Notes: generated from the sequence alone by a model not told the origin. A DNA stretch of 64,000 nt from Psychrobacter urativorans (GCF_904846695.1 NZ_CAJHBR010000006.1:62001-126000); one strand, 5' to 3'; positions 46,654-56,327 are shown, counted from the stretch's first letter. Program-made: numbers and translations.

Positions 46654-47823
46654 ATGAATGACGTTGTAAACAATAGCACTAGTCAAACCATTACTGACCA
46701 AACTACTAACCCTAGTAATTCAAAAGCAGCCGTTTGGCTCGCTGAAGGTCAATCTAGCCAACGTGATATGCTTGCCAGCTTACAAATATTGAAATCTCAT
46801 AGCCCTGTGCCATTCACTATCATTGCCTCACATCGTCATGATCGTCCCGAGATTTTTGAATATGCTGATGAGGTATATAGGGAGCCTACTATTACTGTGG
46901 CGGATGAAGAGATAGCATCTCAACCTTCGATTACTATCCCGCGCTGGCAGTTTGTGTTAGAAAATGCCAAGCGCAATAATGTCAAAGTGCTGCTCACTGG
47001 TCGTAATGGCATAGATTATGAGGCGCAGCGTGAAGCCTTTACAGCTGCAGGTATCAGACTGTTAACAGGTGCTACTAGCGTCGCAGCTTTGGCATCGATA
47101 GAAGACAAGTTTGCTTTTATGCAGCAGTGTCATGCTAATGATATTCCAGTAGCAGCCGCTTGGCGCTTTGATAATACTGCTGAGCTAAAAGCTTTATTAA
47201 CGCTGCATGACCATCAGCCTTTATGTGTCAAACCTGTTATAGGTATCTTTGCCCAAGGGTTTTGGCGACTGGATACTGGTAAGAGCTGTGATGAGCCTTA
47301 TGATAGCTTTGAGCACCTTTATTTTACTGAAGAGAAGAAGATTAATACTGCGCAATTTATAGCCGCTTATGACAACAGTCAAATGATCAAAGAGCGTCCT
47401 ATTCCGATGCTATTAATGCCTTATCTGTCAGGACAAGAATACTCTATCGATGTAGTCTGTGAATATGGCGAAGTGCTAGCTGCTGTAACCCGTTATAAAA
47501 CTGGCAAAATCCAACATATAGGCTATGAAGAATCAGTGATGGAAGTGGTTATTCCTTTGATCAAAGCTTTTGGCTGTGATGGTATCGTAAGTGTACAGAC
47601 TAAGGCTGATGATGAGGGCGTGCATCGTGTCCTCGAAATCAATAGTCGCCCTGCTGGGGGCATCAGTTATACTACTCATAGCGGTGTAGACTTAACCCAA
47701 ATTGGTTTTGGTTATTGGCTTGGTTTAACCGCTAAGCCCAAGTTAGCAGACGTCATCAAGCTAATTAAGCCCTGCCAAGTGCGCTCGATCATGACTAGTG
47801 TCAAAATTGAGGCTGAGATCTAA
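46654..47823 (+). CDS. ATP-grasp enzyme of the Ter biosynthetic module
   Basis: This is a 389-residue protein. An N-terminal Rossmann-like part (SRD-like ASHRHDRPEIFEYAD) is followed by an ATP-grasp domain. It has EDKFAFMQQC, a nucleotide-binding CVKPVIGIFAQGFW segment, MLLMPYLSGQEYSIDVV and the metal-binding HRVLEINSRPAGG. Such ligases join a carboxylate to an amine via an acyl-phosphate. Homologues occur with TerD, HAD, PRTase and CitE-like genes, where they were proposed to help build a nucleoside-like metabolite. The substrate is unknown. It is divergent from the TerA-like gene. Confidence 0.88.
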   Translation: MNDVVNNSTSQTITDQTTNPSNSKAAVWLAEGQSSQRDMLASLQILKSHSPVPFTIIASHRHDRPEIFEYADEVYREPTITVADEEIASQPSITIPRWQFVLENAKRNNVKVLLTGRNGIDYEAQREAFTAAGIRLLTGATSVAALASIEDKFAFMQQCHANDIPVAAAWRFDNTAELKALLTLHDHQPLCVKPVIGIFAQGFWRLDTGKSCDEPYDSFEHLYFTEEKKINTAQFIAAYDNSQMIKERPIPMLLMPYLSGQEYSIDVVCEYGEVLAAVTRYKTGKIQHIGYEESVMEVVIPLIKAFGCDGIVSVQTKADDEGVHRVLEINSRPAGGISYTTHSGVDLTQIGFGYWLGLTAKPKLADVIKLIKPCQVRSIMTSVKIEAEI

Positions 47824-48116
47824 TGTTTTCAAAAAAATAAAGATTAAAATATAACGACTAAAAATATAGCAGCTATAACAGGAAAGGCACTTTTACTCTA
47901 GCTACTCCTAAATAAAAACAGGGCAGCTATTACCGCCTGCTACTGGTATAAATTTTGCTTGCATGCTGCGCTTGTAGAGATTGCACAAAATTCATCCCAG
48001 TAGCACCTTATTTGTTACTCTAATACTGTATAAGGGATTGACTATATATTCTTAAGATAGGCCGATTAAAGTTAACTTAGTTAAATTTTATCTTAGATAT
48101 TTTTTAACACTAACTT

Positions 48117-49304
48117 CTAACGCAACTCAGGAAAGCGTCTTAGCATAACCACCATAAGTAGGAGCGCCAAGCTTGCAATACCAGCTCCTACGAAACCTAC
48201 GCTAGACAATGAGATATAACTAACGGCATAGCCACCCAGTAGCGCCCCAGCCCCAATACCGAAGTTGATAACGCCCGAGAACATGGCCATCACCATATCT
48301 TGCGCATTGATATCAATCTCAATGACTTTGGTCTGAACAGTCAGCATTAATAGCATCATGGCTGTACCCCAAATCACGGTAACCATACTAAATAACCATA
48401 TCGATTTGACTGACCATAACATCAATAACATAGACCCTAATATCAGTACTATAGAAACCAGCATCATCATGGGCGTGGATTTATCACTCCAACGACCAAA
48501 TATATAACTACCAATAAGGCCAGCACCACCAAATAGTAACAGTATAAAGGTGACTGAGTTTTCACTAAGAGAGCCGATCCGATTCATAAAGGGTTCGATA
48601 TAGGAATAAGCGGCATAGTCAGCGCTAAAGGCTACAAAGCAAAAGATATATAACGAAACTAATAGTCGATTTTTAAGGAGTTCTGGTAGCTTTCTAAAAG
48701 AGCCATCAAACATACTAGGCAAGTTTGGCAGTAATTTTATTTGTAGAATAAATACCACAAAAGCAAGAATACCTATGCCCGCAAAAGTAGTACGCCAACC
48801 AAACCATTGGCCTAATACTCGGCCTATAGGAACGCCCAACACTAGCGCTAAGGAAGTTCCTGTCGCTAGTATGCTAAGTGCCATAGCCCTCTTGCCTTCA
48901 GGTGCTACGCGCAAAGTTATAGCGGCAGTAATTGCCCAAAATATAGCGTGTGAAAACGCAATGCCAACTCGACTAATGAGCAGTACTTGGAAACTCCAAG
49001 CAAAAACAGACAGTACATGACTGGCGATAAATACTACAAATAGCGCCAATAGTAAGCGCTTACGCTCAAGCCTACTGGTCAACAGCATGAGCGGTAGCGA
49101 CATAGCAGCCACGACCCAAGCATAAAGGGTCAACATCAAACCTGTTTGGGCGGTAGTGATAGAAAAGTCTTTGGCAATGTCACTTAGTAAAGCTACCGGA
49201 ACAAATTCTGTGGTATTGATGACGAACGCGCTGACACCCATTAACATAACACGAAGGTATTGGGTTCGAAGCGTCACTAAATCGGCTGTAACAGGGTTTG
49301 CCAT
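48117..49304 (-). CDS. sotB: MFS sugar efflux transporter, SotB type
   Basis: This is a 395-residue protein with 12 predicted helices. The N-terminal INTTEFVPVALLSDIAKDF segment pattern and LGVPIGRVLGQWFGWR (about residues 150-165) are diagnostic of the SotB/YdeA drug:H+ antiporter group, reported to export arabinose and IPTG. The ATG at 49304 is preferred to an upstream TTG at 49316. It is divergent from the TerD-protease gene and lies inside the Ter region; no direct link is evident. Confidence 0.88.
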   Translation of the reverse strand: MANPVTADLVTLRTQYLRVMLMGVSAFVINTTEFVPVALLSDIAKDFSITTAQTGLMLTLYAWVVAAMSLPLMLLTSRLERKRLLLALFVVFIASHVLSVFAWSFQVLLISRVGIAFSHAIFWAITAAITLRVAPEGKRAMALSILATGTSLALVLGVPIGRVLGQWFGWRTTFAGIGILAFVVFILQIKLLPNLPSMFDGSFRKLPELLKNRLLVSLYIFCFVAFSADYAAYSYIEPFMNRIGSLSENSVTFILLLFGGAGLIGSYIFGRWSDKSTPMMMLVSIVLILGSMLLMLWSVKSIWLFSMVTVIWGTAMMLLMLTVQTKVIEIDINAQDMVMAMFSGVINFGIGAGALLGGYAVSYISLSSVGFVGAGIASLALLLMVVMLRRFPELR

Positions 49305-49510
49305 AAGACCTACCAAAACATTATCTTTTAGAACATACTTGGCTTAATAATGGATATTATCAGCTAAGCACAACTAAGGTAGCATGGCAAAATAACAAAA
49401 ATCTAGCAAGCATAGATAGCATTTATTTACTTTGTGGACACGGTTTATAATGCTACAGAGTAAAGCTGTTTTGTTAGCGTCACTAAAGTGAAGCCTATGT
49501 AGGTGTCAGT

Positions 49511-49540
49511 ACGCCTAAATACGCCTAAATACGCCTAAGT
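49511..49540. repeat. Three tandem copies of ACGCCTAA(A/G)T
   Basis: Three adjacent 10-base units (49511, 49521, 49531), the last with one change, lie 41 bases before the TerD-protease gene. One helical turn per unit would suit a cooperative regulator site, or it may be slippage. Confidence 0.85.
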
Positions 49541-49580
49541 ATGATAAACCACCCTACCGCAAAACTAGAAGAGACGTGCT

Positions 49581-50843
49581 ATGAGTACACAGACCTTAGT
49601 TTTAGGCGCCAATACGGTTATTGAGCAAGCGCAATGTTCAGTGAGTTTTTCTACCTCAGATCCGCTCAAATTTGGTCAGCAGCTTGGACTACTATTGCTA
49701 CCTCTAGACGAGAGTCGCAAGGCAGCTTGCAGTCCAGCTTATTTACATGAGCCTAAGGAGTGGGCAAAATTGGATAATGCTGATGAGCCAAAGGTTTGGC
49801 AGCTAGACTTACAGACACTCTTTAACACTCAGGGTATCCACTATTTACAGCTTATCGTCTATGCCTATTACGAACCTACGCTTAATTTACCGGCTGTTGA
49901 GCTAAATACCGTTAGCTTAGCGGTAAACAATGACACTATTCATTATGACTTTATTGCCAATGAGCGTCATGTCAAAGCCGCTATCATTTTAGAGATCTAT
50001 CAGCGCAATGGGCAGTTTAAATGTCGGGCATTGGGTGAGGCCTCCAGCCAAGGATTGGCAAGTCTAGAGCAACGTATTCAGATTAGTCTTGATATCCGCC
50101 CGCCAGATACTCATGCCCTGCTACAAGAAGCCCAACGCCAGCAGCAAGGACAGTCCAATAGCGATGAGCGACCGCCACGACAAGTAACCGCAGGTGAAAC
50201 TTGGACAGGTACTGCTTTTGCTATTGATCGCTATCATCTACTCACTTGTTACCATGTGATTGAGTCCGCAGCTTTGATCGCTATCCGCCAGCAAGGCTAT
50301 CCTGATCGTGAGGCACAAGTAGTGCTCAGCGACATCGGTAGCGACTCAGCGATTATAAAAGTTAGTGAGCCACTACCCAGTTATCTAACGTTAGCGCAGC
50401 AATGCGATGATCTATTAGGTGAGACTATTACTACTTTGGGCTTTCCCTTATCTGGAGTGAGCAGTCAACTACAAGTTACTCAAGGTTGTGTCTCAGGACT
50501 GACGGGTTTTGGCAATGATATCCGCTATATGCAATTTACTGCCCCGATTCAACCTGGCTCTAGTGGCAGCCCCCTATTATTACCTACTGGGGAGGTGCTA
50601 GGCATGGTTACGTCAAGTTTAAACTATGAGCACGCACAAAATATGAATTACGCGGTGAAATTTCAGTTATTATCTGCGCTGTTAAGCAGTGCCGGTATCA
50701 GCCTAACGGCTTTAACCGATGATACGGTTAACGCTTTAGCCAACCACTCACTCTCTTCTATGGCCAGCCATATACCACTAACCACACCGCAGCTAAGTAA
50801 GCAAAGCCGGGGTGCGCTATGGTTGGTAGGTTGTGAGGGATAA
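49581..50843 (+). CDS. TerD-domain / trypsin-like serine protease fusion
   Basis: This is a 420-residue protein. Residues about 1-170 form a TerD-type domain, recognised from VKAAIILEIYQRNGQFKCRALGE and the layout; the calcium motifs are not conserved. A Gln-rich linker (about 175-200) leads to a trypsin-like peptidase domain (about 205-375). The catalytic triad is His225 (LTCYHV), Asp255 (SDSAII) and Ser328 (PGSSGSPL). There is no signal peptide, so it is probably cytoplasmic. A short C-terminal extension ends LWLVGCEG. It is probably a Ter-linked regulated protease. Confidence 0.88.
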   Translation: MSTQTLVLGANTVIEQAQCSVSFSTSDPLKFGQQLGLLLLPLDESRKAACSPAYLHEPKEWAKLDNADEPKVWQLDLQTLFNTQGIHYLQLIVYAYYEPTLNLPAVELNTVSLAVNNDTIHYDFIANERHVKAAIILEIYQRNGQFKCRALGEASSQGLASLEQRIQISLDIRPPDTHALLQEAQRQQQGQSNSDERPPRQVTAGETWTGTAFAIDRYHLLTCYHVIESAALIAIRQQGYPDREAQVVLSDIGSDSAIIKVSEPLPSYLTLAQQCDDLLGETITTLGFPLSGVSSQLQVTQGCVSGLTGFGNDIRYMQFTAPIQPGSSGSPLLLPTGEVLGMVTSSLNYEHAQNMNYAVKFQLLSALLSSAGISLTALTDDTVNALANHSLSSMASHIPLTTPQLSKQSRGALWLVGCEG

Positions 50844-50896
50844 TTTTTTAATAGGATGCAAACAGCTACTGATAAGCGCTGCACTAAGGAAGATAA

Positions 50897-51040
50897 ATGT
50901 CCGTTGAGTTCGATAATATTGCATTACTTATCGATGCCAACGCTACTTCTGCCAGCAGTATAAAGCAAGTATTACCACTAAAAAGGGGACTAGTAGCTTT
51001 GGCTATTAGTCCCCTTTTATTAAGTCAGGTTGCTCAGTAG
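50897..51040 (+). pseudogene. 5' remnant of a NYN-domain (LabA/DUF88-like) gene
   Basis: A 47-codon frame starts with MSVEFDNIALLIDANATSAS, which closely resembles the N-terminal strand of NYN/LabA-type putative nucleases. Similarity stops after about 25 residues. The rest runs through a terminator hairpin and ends at TAG. AAGGAAG precedes the ATG, so it may still be translated. It appears to be the leftover start of a gene lost by deletion downstream of the TerD-protease gene. Confidence 0.6.
50981..51018 (+). terminator. Rho-independent terminator after the TerD-protease gene
   Basis: AAAAGGGGACTA (50981-50992) pairs with TAGTCCCCTTTT (51007-51018) around a 14-base loop. It lies inside the 3' part of the NYN remnant frame. 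Confidence 0.88.
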
Positions 51041-51119
51041 TATCTATCCTTAAAAGCCTTGACTACTGCCCTTAACTAGCTAAATCTTAACTGTATAAAT
51101 ATTAACTATCTACAACATG

Positions 51120-52385
51120 CTATAAAGCTGGTGGTGTACCTTCAGCATTAGAAACCACAGCATCAATTTGTATTAAAGCATCCATTGGAATGGCGGACAC
51201 ACCGATGACTGTTCTCGCAGGCAAATCACTGTTAAAGAACGGAGTATAGATATCATTTACTGCATCGATATCAGCAATGTTCTTAAGCTGGATATTGACT
51301 TTAACCACATCATCCATAACATGATCAATGCTTTGTAATATTGCTTTGATATTCTCTAAGCACTGCGTTGCCTGAGCCGTCACATCGCCTGTAATCATTT
51401 TACCTGATTCAGCACTGATAGGAAGTTGAGCTGAGATATTATTATAGTGAGAAAAAGCGACGGTTTGTGTGGCTACTGAACTCTTTGGAGCATTAGTAGT
51501 ATTATTAGCTTTTATGACGATACCATGTCTATCTTCAACTTCTTGCGGAGGCGTCCCATCACCATGCGACACCACCGCATCAATCTGTACTAGCGCCTGC
51601 ATCGGTAACGCAGTGGCCGCACTAACCGTGCGTGCTGGCCAGTAACCAACAGTTCTAGCAATAGCCGAATCTGGGAAGAAGGTGCTGTAGACTTCATTTA
51701 CAGCGTCAGTATTTGTCAGGTCCGTCAAAAAGATATTTACTTTTACAATATCATCAATGGGCACATCGATGCTCTGTAAAATAGCCTTAATGTTTTTTAA
51801 GCATTGAGCGGTCTGCTGTTTTACATCGCCGCTAACTAAGCTGCCGGTCTTAGGATCAATTGGCAATTGCGCTGAAATATTATTATAGTGAGAAAAAGCG
51901 ACGGTTTGCGTAGAGACGCTAGTTTTTGGCGCATTATCCGTGTTGTTGGTCACTTTTACTAAATCACAAGGTGCTTGTGGCTGAGTCCCTTCACCGTTTG
52001 AGATGACGGCATCTATTTGTATCAAGGCCTTATCCATAGGAAGCGCTGCTACTGCTAGCACGGTACGTGTTGGCAGATAGCTTTGGAAAAAAGTAGCATA
52101 AACAGCATCTACAGCGGCAATATCAGTAATATCTTTTAGAAATATAGTGATCTTAACCACGTCATCCATAACATGACCAATACTCTCAACGATGGCCTTA
52201 ATATTGTCTAGGCACTGGGTTGTCTGTGCGCTAATATCGCCGGCGACTACGGCCTTGGTTTGTGGATCAACAGGTAGTTGGCCAGAGAGATGGTTATAAT
52301 GGGAAAACGCAACGGTTTGCGTTGATAATGGGCATTTTGCGACACTGTCCGTGTTTCTTGATGCTTTTATAATGATATTATTCAT
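51120..52385 (-). CDS. Tandem three-domain RidA (YjgF/UK114) protein
   Basis: This is a 421-residue protein made of three RidA domains (about 1-135, 150-280 and 290-420). Each begins with TQTVAFSHYN and contains the GDV-AQ--QCL-NIKAI helix and a P-(A/T)-RTV segment with the conserved Arg (R107, R252, R391). RidA deaminates reactive enamine/imine intermediates and normally forms trimers of single-domain subunits. The second domain carries an insertion that duplicates ARTV (243-246 and 251-254). It could be a covalent pseudo-trimer. No leader or membrane segment is seen. Confidence 0.9.
   Translation of the reverse strand: MNNIIIKASRNTDSVAKCPLSTQTVAFSHYNHLSGQLPVDPQTKAVVAGDISAQTTQCLDNIKAIVESIGHVMDDVVKITIFLKDITDIAAVDAVYATFFQSYLPTRTVLAVAALPMDKALIQIDAVISNGEGTQPQAPCDLVKVTNNTDNAPKTSVSTQTVAFSHYNNISAQLPIDPKTGSLVSGDVKQQTAQCLKNIKAILQSIDVPIDDIVKVNIFLTDLTNTDAVNEVYSTFFPDSAIARTVGYWPARTVSAATALPMQALVQIDAVVSHGDGTPPQEVEDRHGIVIKANNTTNAPKSSVATQTVAFSHYNNISAQLPISAESGKMITGDVTAQATQCLENIKAILQSIDHVMDDVVKVNIQLKNIADIDAVNDIYTPFFNSDLPARTVIGVSAIPMDALIQIDAVVSNAEGTPPAL
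51436..51908. repeat. Identical 32-base segment repeated in the RidA gene
   Basis: The same 32 bases occur at 51436-51467 and 51877-51908, coding the start of RidA domains 3 and 2. The matching part of domain 1 is diverged. This suggests recent duplication or gene conversion between domains 2 and 3. Confidence 0.9.
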
Positions 52386-52692
52386 GGGTAAATAGATCCT
52401 ATTTGGTATGTATTTTTATAGAGCTATTGGTTTAAGGGTATTTTCCCTAGCAAAAGCAGAGCGAGATAATTATAGTTAGGAACAGCAGTGATAGTGTACA
52501 ACTGTACCATAGGAATAACTGCTGCACCTACAAATAAACTTCGTTTAAGACAACTAAAATAAAGATTAAAAAAAGCCATTTAATTTTTCAAATAAAAACC
52601 CGCTAAGCCCAAATATGTAAGGCTAAGGGTATAATGTACTAGATATCATAAAAATTATTTATAGAATTTATAAAATAGGAAATATATAGGCG
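52386..52692. other. Divergent intergenic region RidA-like gene / PRTase gene
   Basis: About 300 very AT-rich bases should contain both promoters. No operator or open frame was recognised. Confidence 0.4.
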
Positions 52693-53991
52693 ATGATTGA
52701 AAACGGTGCTAAATCTATTAATGTTCACAAACGTAATATCGTTCTACCCCGTGGTGAGCTGGCGCTAAGCTATCAGATAAATGCGGCTATTAAACGTGCC
52801 GGTGCTGGCGAGCAGCCTTATCAATTAGAAGACTTATTAGACTTTGCCCAGCGTATTAATCCTAAGCGTGCATTTCTTTTTGTCTCAAAAGTCTTAGGAC
52901 GTCATATCCCAGTGGCGCCGAGTGTTATGCGTACCTCCTTTACTGATTTGGCCAATTTGGTCCCTGATGAGTTAGCTGAACCTATCCTAGTGATTGGTAT
53001 GGCAGAGACAGCAGTTGGGCTATCCGCTGGCGTTCATCAAGCGTTGCAAACACGCTATCCCAATGCGTTATTGCTTAACTCTACTCGCCATGCCCAGCAC
53101 GATGATGGTAATGATAGTAATAACGACAATGTTTTATTGACCACTTTTAGCGAAGACCATAGTCATGCCAGTCAGCACCTGATTTATCAAAGTGCTGATA
53201 AGGTGACTCAGGCCCAGCTGCTAGCAACCAAGACCCTTATTATGGTCGATGATGAAGCCTCAACAGGCAATACTTGCGTCAATGTGGTCAGCGCATTACG
53301 GGCAGCAGGATTAACCCAACTACAGCAAGTACATCTTACAACCTTGGTTGACTGGTCGCTAAATCAGCATCAAGCCGATACTGACGATAGCGTTGCCAGC
53401 CGCTTAGCAAATATCGACTTTTATCGGCATCATCTGCTATCTGGCGCTTGGCAATGGACGGATGCCCCTAATCCTGAGCCTATAATGATGCCATCAGTTG
53501 ATACCACAGAAGCAGGTAGTAATGCTTTAGGTGATACGGGCAATTGGGGACGTTTCCCCACCTTAACTAGCACCGATGGCTTCGATAGTTACTTGGCAAA
53601 TTTTCAACAAGCAGTTAGGGTCTTTAATCAGCAAAGACAGCTTGATGACGCCTACTTGCCTACAAGAATTCTAGTATTGGGCAGTAATGAATTTGTATGG
53701 TTACCGTTTTTATTGGCCGAATGGCTTGAGAAAAACAGCAATATCGATAATGTAATTAATCATCCTGAGATTAAATTTAGCGCCTTAACCCGCTCGCCAA
53801 TTGCGCTAGGGGGCGGTATTAGCACGAGGTTAAGCTTTACCGATAATTATGGTTTAGGCATGACTAACTTTGTTTATAACGTCAACCCTGCTGACTGGGA
53901 CTTGATCGTATTGTGTGTAGAAACCTCGTCTGAGAGTGTTGATTCGCTGTGGCATGGTTTGGATAATGTGCTGATAGTAAGTCCTAGCTAG
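52693..53991 (+). CDS. Phosphoribosyltransferase with TRSP domain (Ter module)
   Basis: This is a 432-residue protein. The N-terminal PRTase domain has the PRPP loop TLIMVDDEASTGNT at residues 181-194, and IGMAETAVGLS at about 101-111, a segment shared by the Ter-linked PRTases. A C-terminal TRSP-type domain (about 275-430) follows, with WGRFPT and LALTRSPIALGGGISTRLSF-like segments. These proteins are known from Ter-associated biosynthetic gene sets and are predicted to form a ribosyl bond to an unknown base. It precedes the peptide importer operon but is separated from it by about 480 bases. Confidence 0.9.
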   Translation: MIENGAKSINVHKRNIVLPRGELALSYQINAAIKRAGAGEQPYQLEDLLDFAQRINPKRAFLFVSKVLGRHIPVAPSVMRTSFTDLANLVPDELAEPILVIGMAETAVGLSAGVHQALQTRYPNALLLNSTRHAQHDDGNDSNNDNVLLTTFSEDHSHASQHLIYQSADKVTQAQLLATKTLIMVDDEASTGNTCVNVVSALRAAGLTQLQQVHLTTLVDWSLNQHQADTDDSVASRLANIDFYRHHLLSGAWQWTDAPNPEPIMMPSVDTTEAGSNALGDTGNWGRFPTLTSTDGFDSYLANFQQAVRVFNQQRQLDDAYLPTRILVLGSNEFVWLPFLLAEWLEKNSNIDNVINHPEIKFSALTRSPIALGGGISTRLSFTDNYGLGMTNFVYNVNPADWDLIVLCVETSSESVDSLWHGLDNVLIVSPS

Positions 53992-54471
53992 AGTCTCGTT
54001 TAAGATAGATATTGGTCTTGATAGTTACTGATAATGGGTTTATAGCACTAATAATAGCGTGTTTAGATTGTGTAATAGTACTGCTAAAACAGAGTTTAGT
54101 TTTATAGGTATCTGATTTTAAGGCGCTTAATTGTAAAAATCATAATAAAAAAGATGCTTATAGCATAAAAAAATTCATATTTACGTTATAGACATCTTGC
54201 TTAACCTTACCTTTACATATATATTCTGTCTATTCATTTGCTCATTCAGCGCCACCCTCTCAATTATTTGAAAACCAAAGATTTGAGATTGCAGTTGTTA
54301 GATCATTTCCAGCTTTAGCTAATTAATGATGACCTAACATAACGTGAATGAGTAAATACTTTAAAAGGAATTAAGGGTTTATCAATTATATGACGATATC
54401 AGTGGCGCATAGTGTCACTGTCGTCTTATTAATTGGTAATTATCTGATGGTTTATACAGGATGTTATCACA
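53992..54471. promoter_or_regulatory. Upstream region of the dpp-type operon
   Basis: About 480 AT-rich bases hold no supported gene. A bulged inverted repeat, GACGA-TAT-CAGTG (54392-54404) with CACTGTCGTC (54416-54425), lies 46 bases before dppA and may be an operator or attenuator. No consensus promoter was confidently assigned. Confidence 0.5.
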
Positions 54472-56115
54472 ATGCAAATCCCATTTTTCAAGCTTACCTT
54501 ATTAGCAGCCCTAACCTTAGGCATCAGTGCCTGTAGCGGCGACAATAAAACCACCGACAAAACAGCAGATGCTGGCAGCGATGCCAAAGCAGCTAAGACC
54601 CTAATTTATTGTTCAGAAGGTAGCCCTGCCGGCTTTGACCCTGCTCAATATACGGCAGGTACTGACTTTGATGCCAGTTCTTACCCTATCTTTAACGGTA
54701 TCGTCCAGTTCAAACGTGGCGAAACCGAAATTGAGCCAGGCTTAGCAGAAAGCTGGGAAATCAGCGAAGATGGCAAGACTTATACCCTCAATCTACGTAA
54801 AGGCGTCAAGTTCGGCAAGACTGATTACTTCACGCCAAAGCGTGACTTCAACGCTGATGACGTTATCTTTACTATCGAACGTATGATTGATACTGACTTT
54901 GCCTTTAACAAAGACTATCCGGCTGAATTCCCTTACTCAGTAGATATGGGTTTGCCTGAGATCATCGATAAAGTAGAAAAAGTTGATGATTATACGGTCA
55001 AAATTACGCTGAACGAGACCAATGCGCCCTTCTTACAAAACCTAGCCATGCCGTTTGCCTATGTGCATTCTGCAGAGTACGCTAAGCAATTACAGGATGC
55101 TGGTAAAGCCGCTGACCTAAACACTAAGCCGGTCGGTACTGGGCCGTTTGTCTTTACTTCCTATCAAAAAGACGCACAGATTCGCTATAGCAAAAACCCT
55201 GACTACTGGAACAAAGACGATATCCATATCGATAACTTAGTCTTTGTCATCACCAAAGACTCTGCGGTTCGTGCGCAAAAAATACAAGCGGGCGAATGTA
55301 ATGTCTCAGCTTATGCCAACCCCTCTGAAGTGGACTCTGCTAAAAAATCCGGCAAAGCAAACGTTTTAGATGAGGCTGGCTTTAACGTCGGTTACTTAGG
55401 CTATAACACTGAAAAACCAGAACTTAAAGATGTGAATGTTCGCCGTGCGCTCGATATGGCGATTAATAAAGACGCTATTATCGATGCGGTCTATCAAGGT
55501 TCTGGTATCAAAGCCACTAACCCAATGCCGCCAACGCAGTGGGGCTATAATAAAGACATCAAAGATGCGCCTTACGATGTCGAAAAAGCTAAGGCACTAT
55601 TGGCCGAAGCTGGTGCAAAAAACTTAGAAATCGACTTATGGTATATGCCAGTGCAGCGCCCTTATAACCCTAATGCCAAGCTGATGGCAGAGATGATTCA
55701 GGCTGATTGGGCCAAAGTAGGCGTGAAAGCCAAGCTGGTGACGTATGAATGGGGCGAGTATCTAAAACGTGCTGCCAAAGGCGAGCCTGAGGCTATTCTA
55801 GCGGGTTGGACTGGCGATAATGGGGATCCTGATAACTGGTTAGGTGTCTTATTATCTTGTGATGCGGTTGGTGGTAATAACTACTCACGCTGGTGTAATA
55901 AAGACTTTGATAAGCTGGTGACCGATGCACGTGCCATTACCAACCAAGATGAGCGTATTGCCAATTATACGCAAGCTCAGGTTATCTTTAAAGATCAATT
56001 GCCTTGGACCACAGTTGCTAACTCAGTGGTGACGGTATTAACCACCCCTAACGTTAAAGACTACAAAATCAGCCCACTCGGCTCAATTCGCTTTGATGGC
56101 GTTGATATTGAATAA
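54472..56115 (+). CDS. dppA: Dipeptide ABC transporter substrate-binding lipoprotein DppA-like
   Basis: This is a 547-residue SBP family 5 protein. A lipoprotein signal peptide ends at the lipobox ISAC (Cys21). The mature part has the family segments NDGSFDPAQYT-like GFDPAQY, PGLAESWEISEDGKTYTLNLRKGVKFG, and VRRALDMAINKDAI. It binds di- or oligopeptides in the periplasm and hands them to DppBC. The order dppA-B-C-D-F and length match the dipeptide importer more than OppA; haem or other ligands are possible. Confidence 0.92.
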   Translation: MQIPFFKLTLLAALTLGISACSGDNKTTDKTADAGSDAKAAKTLIYCSEGSPAGFDPAQYTAGTDFDASSYPIFNGIVQFKRGETEIEPGLAESWEISEDGKTYTLNLRKGVKFGKTDYFTPKRDFNADDVIFTIERMIDTDFAFNKDYPAEFPYSVDMGLPEIIDKVEKVDDYTVKITLNETNAPFLQNLAMPFAYVHSAEYAKQLQDAGKAADLNTKPVGTGPFVFTSYQKDAQIRYSKNPDYWNKDDIHIDNLVFVITKDSAVRAQKIQAGECNVSAYANPSEVDSAKKSGKANVLDEAGFNVGYLGYNTEKPELKDVNVRRALDMAINKDAIIDAVYQGSGIKATNPMPPTQWGYNKDIKDAPYDVEKAKALLAEAGAKNLEIDLWYMPVQRPYNPNAKLMAEMIQADWAKVGVKAKLVTYEWGEYLKRAAKGEPEAILAGWTGDNGDPDNWLGVLLSCDAVGGNNYSRWCNKDFDKLVTDARAITNQDERIANYTQAQVIFKDQLPWTTVANSVVTVLTTPNVKDYKISPLGSIRFDGVDIE

Positions 56116-56327
56116 AGGTAGTAAATAGCCTTAGTTAATACTAGCGCTGCATTCAGTACTAGTATTAGCTTCAATACCAATACCTAATAAACTTTAGTGC
56201 CGCCTTTTACTTGATAGTTATTGCTTTATATACGTTTGTGGCTGGTTCAGAGATTCTGTTCCAGCCACCTTTGTCTGAGCTTGAGCTATATTTGCTAAAA
56301 GCCACTTTTATAAAAACGAGCCGAGCT

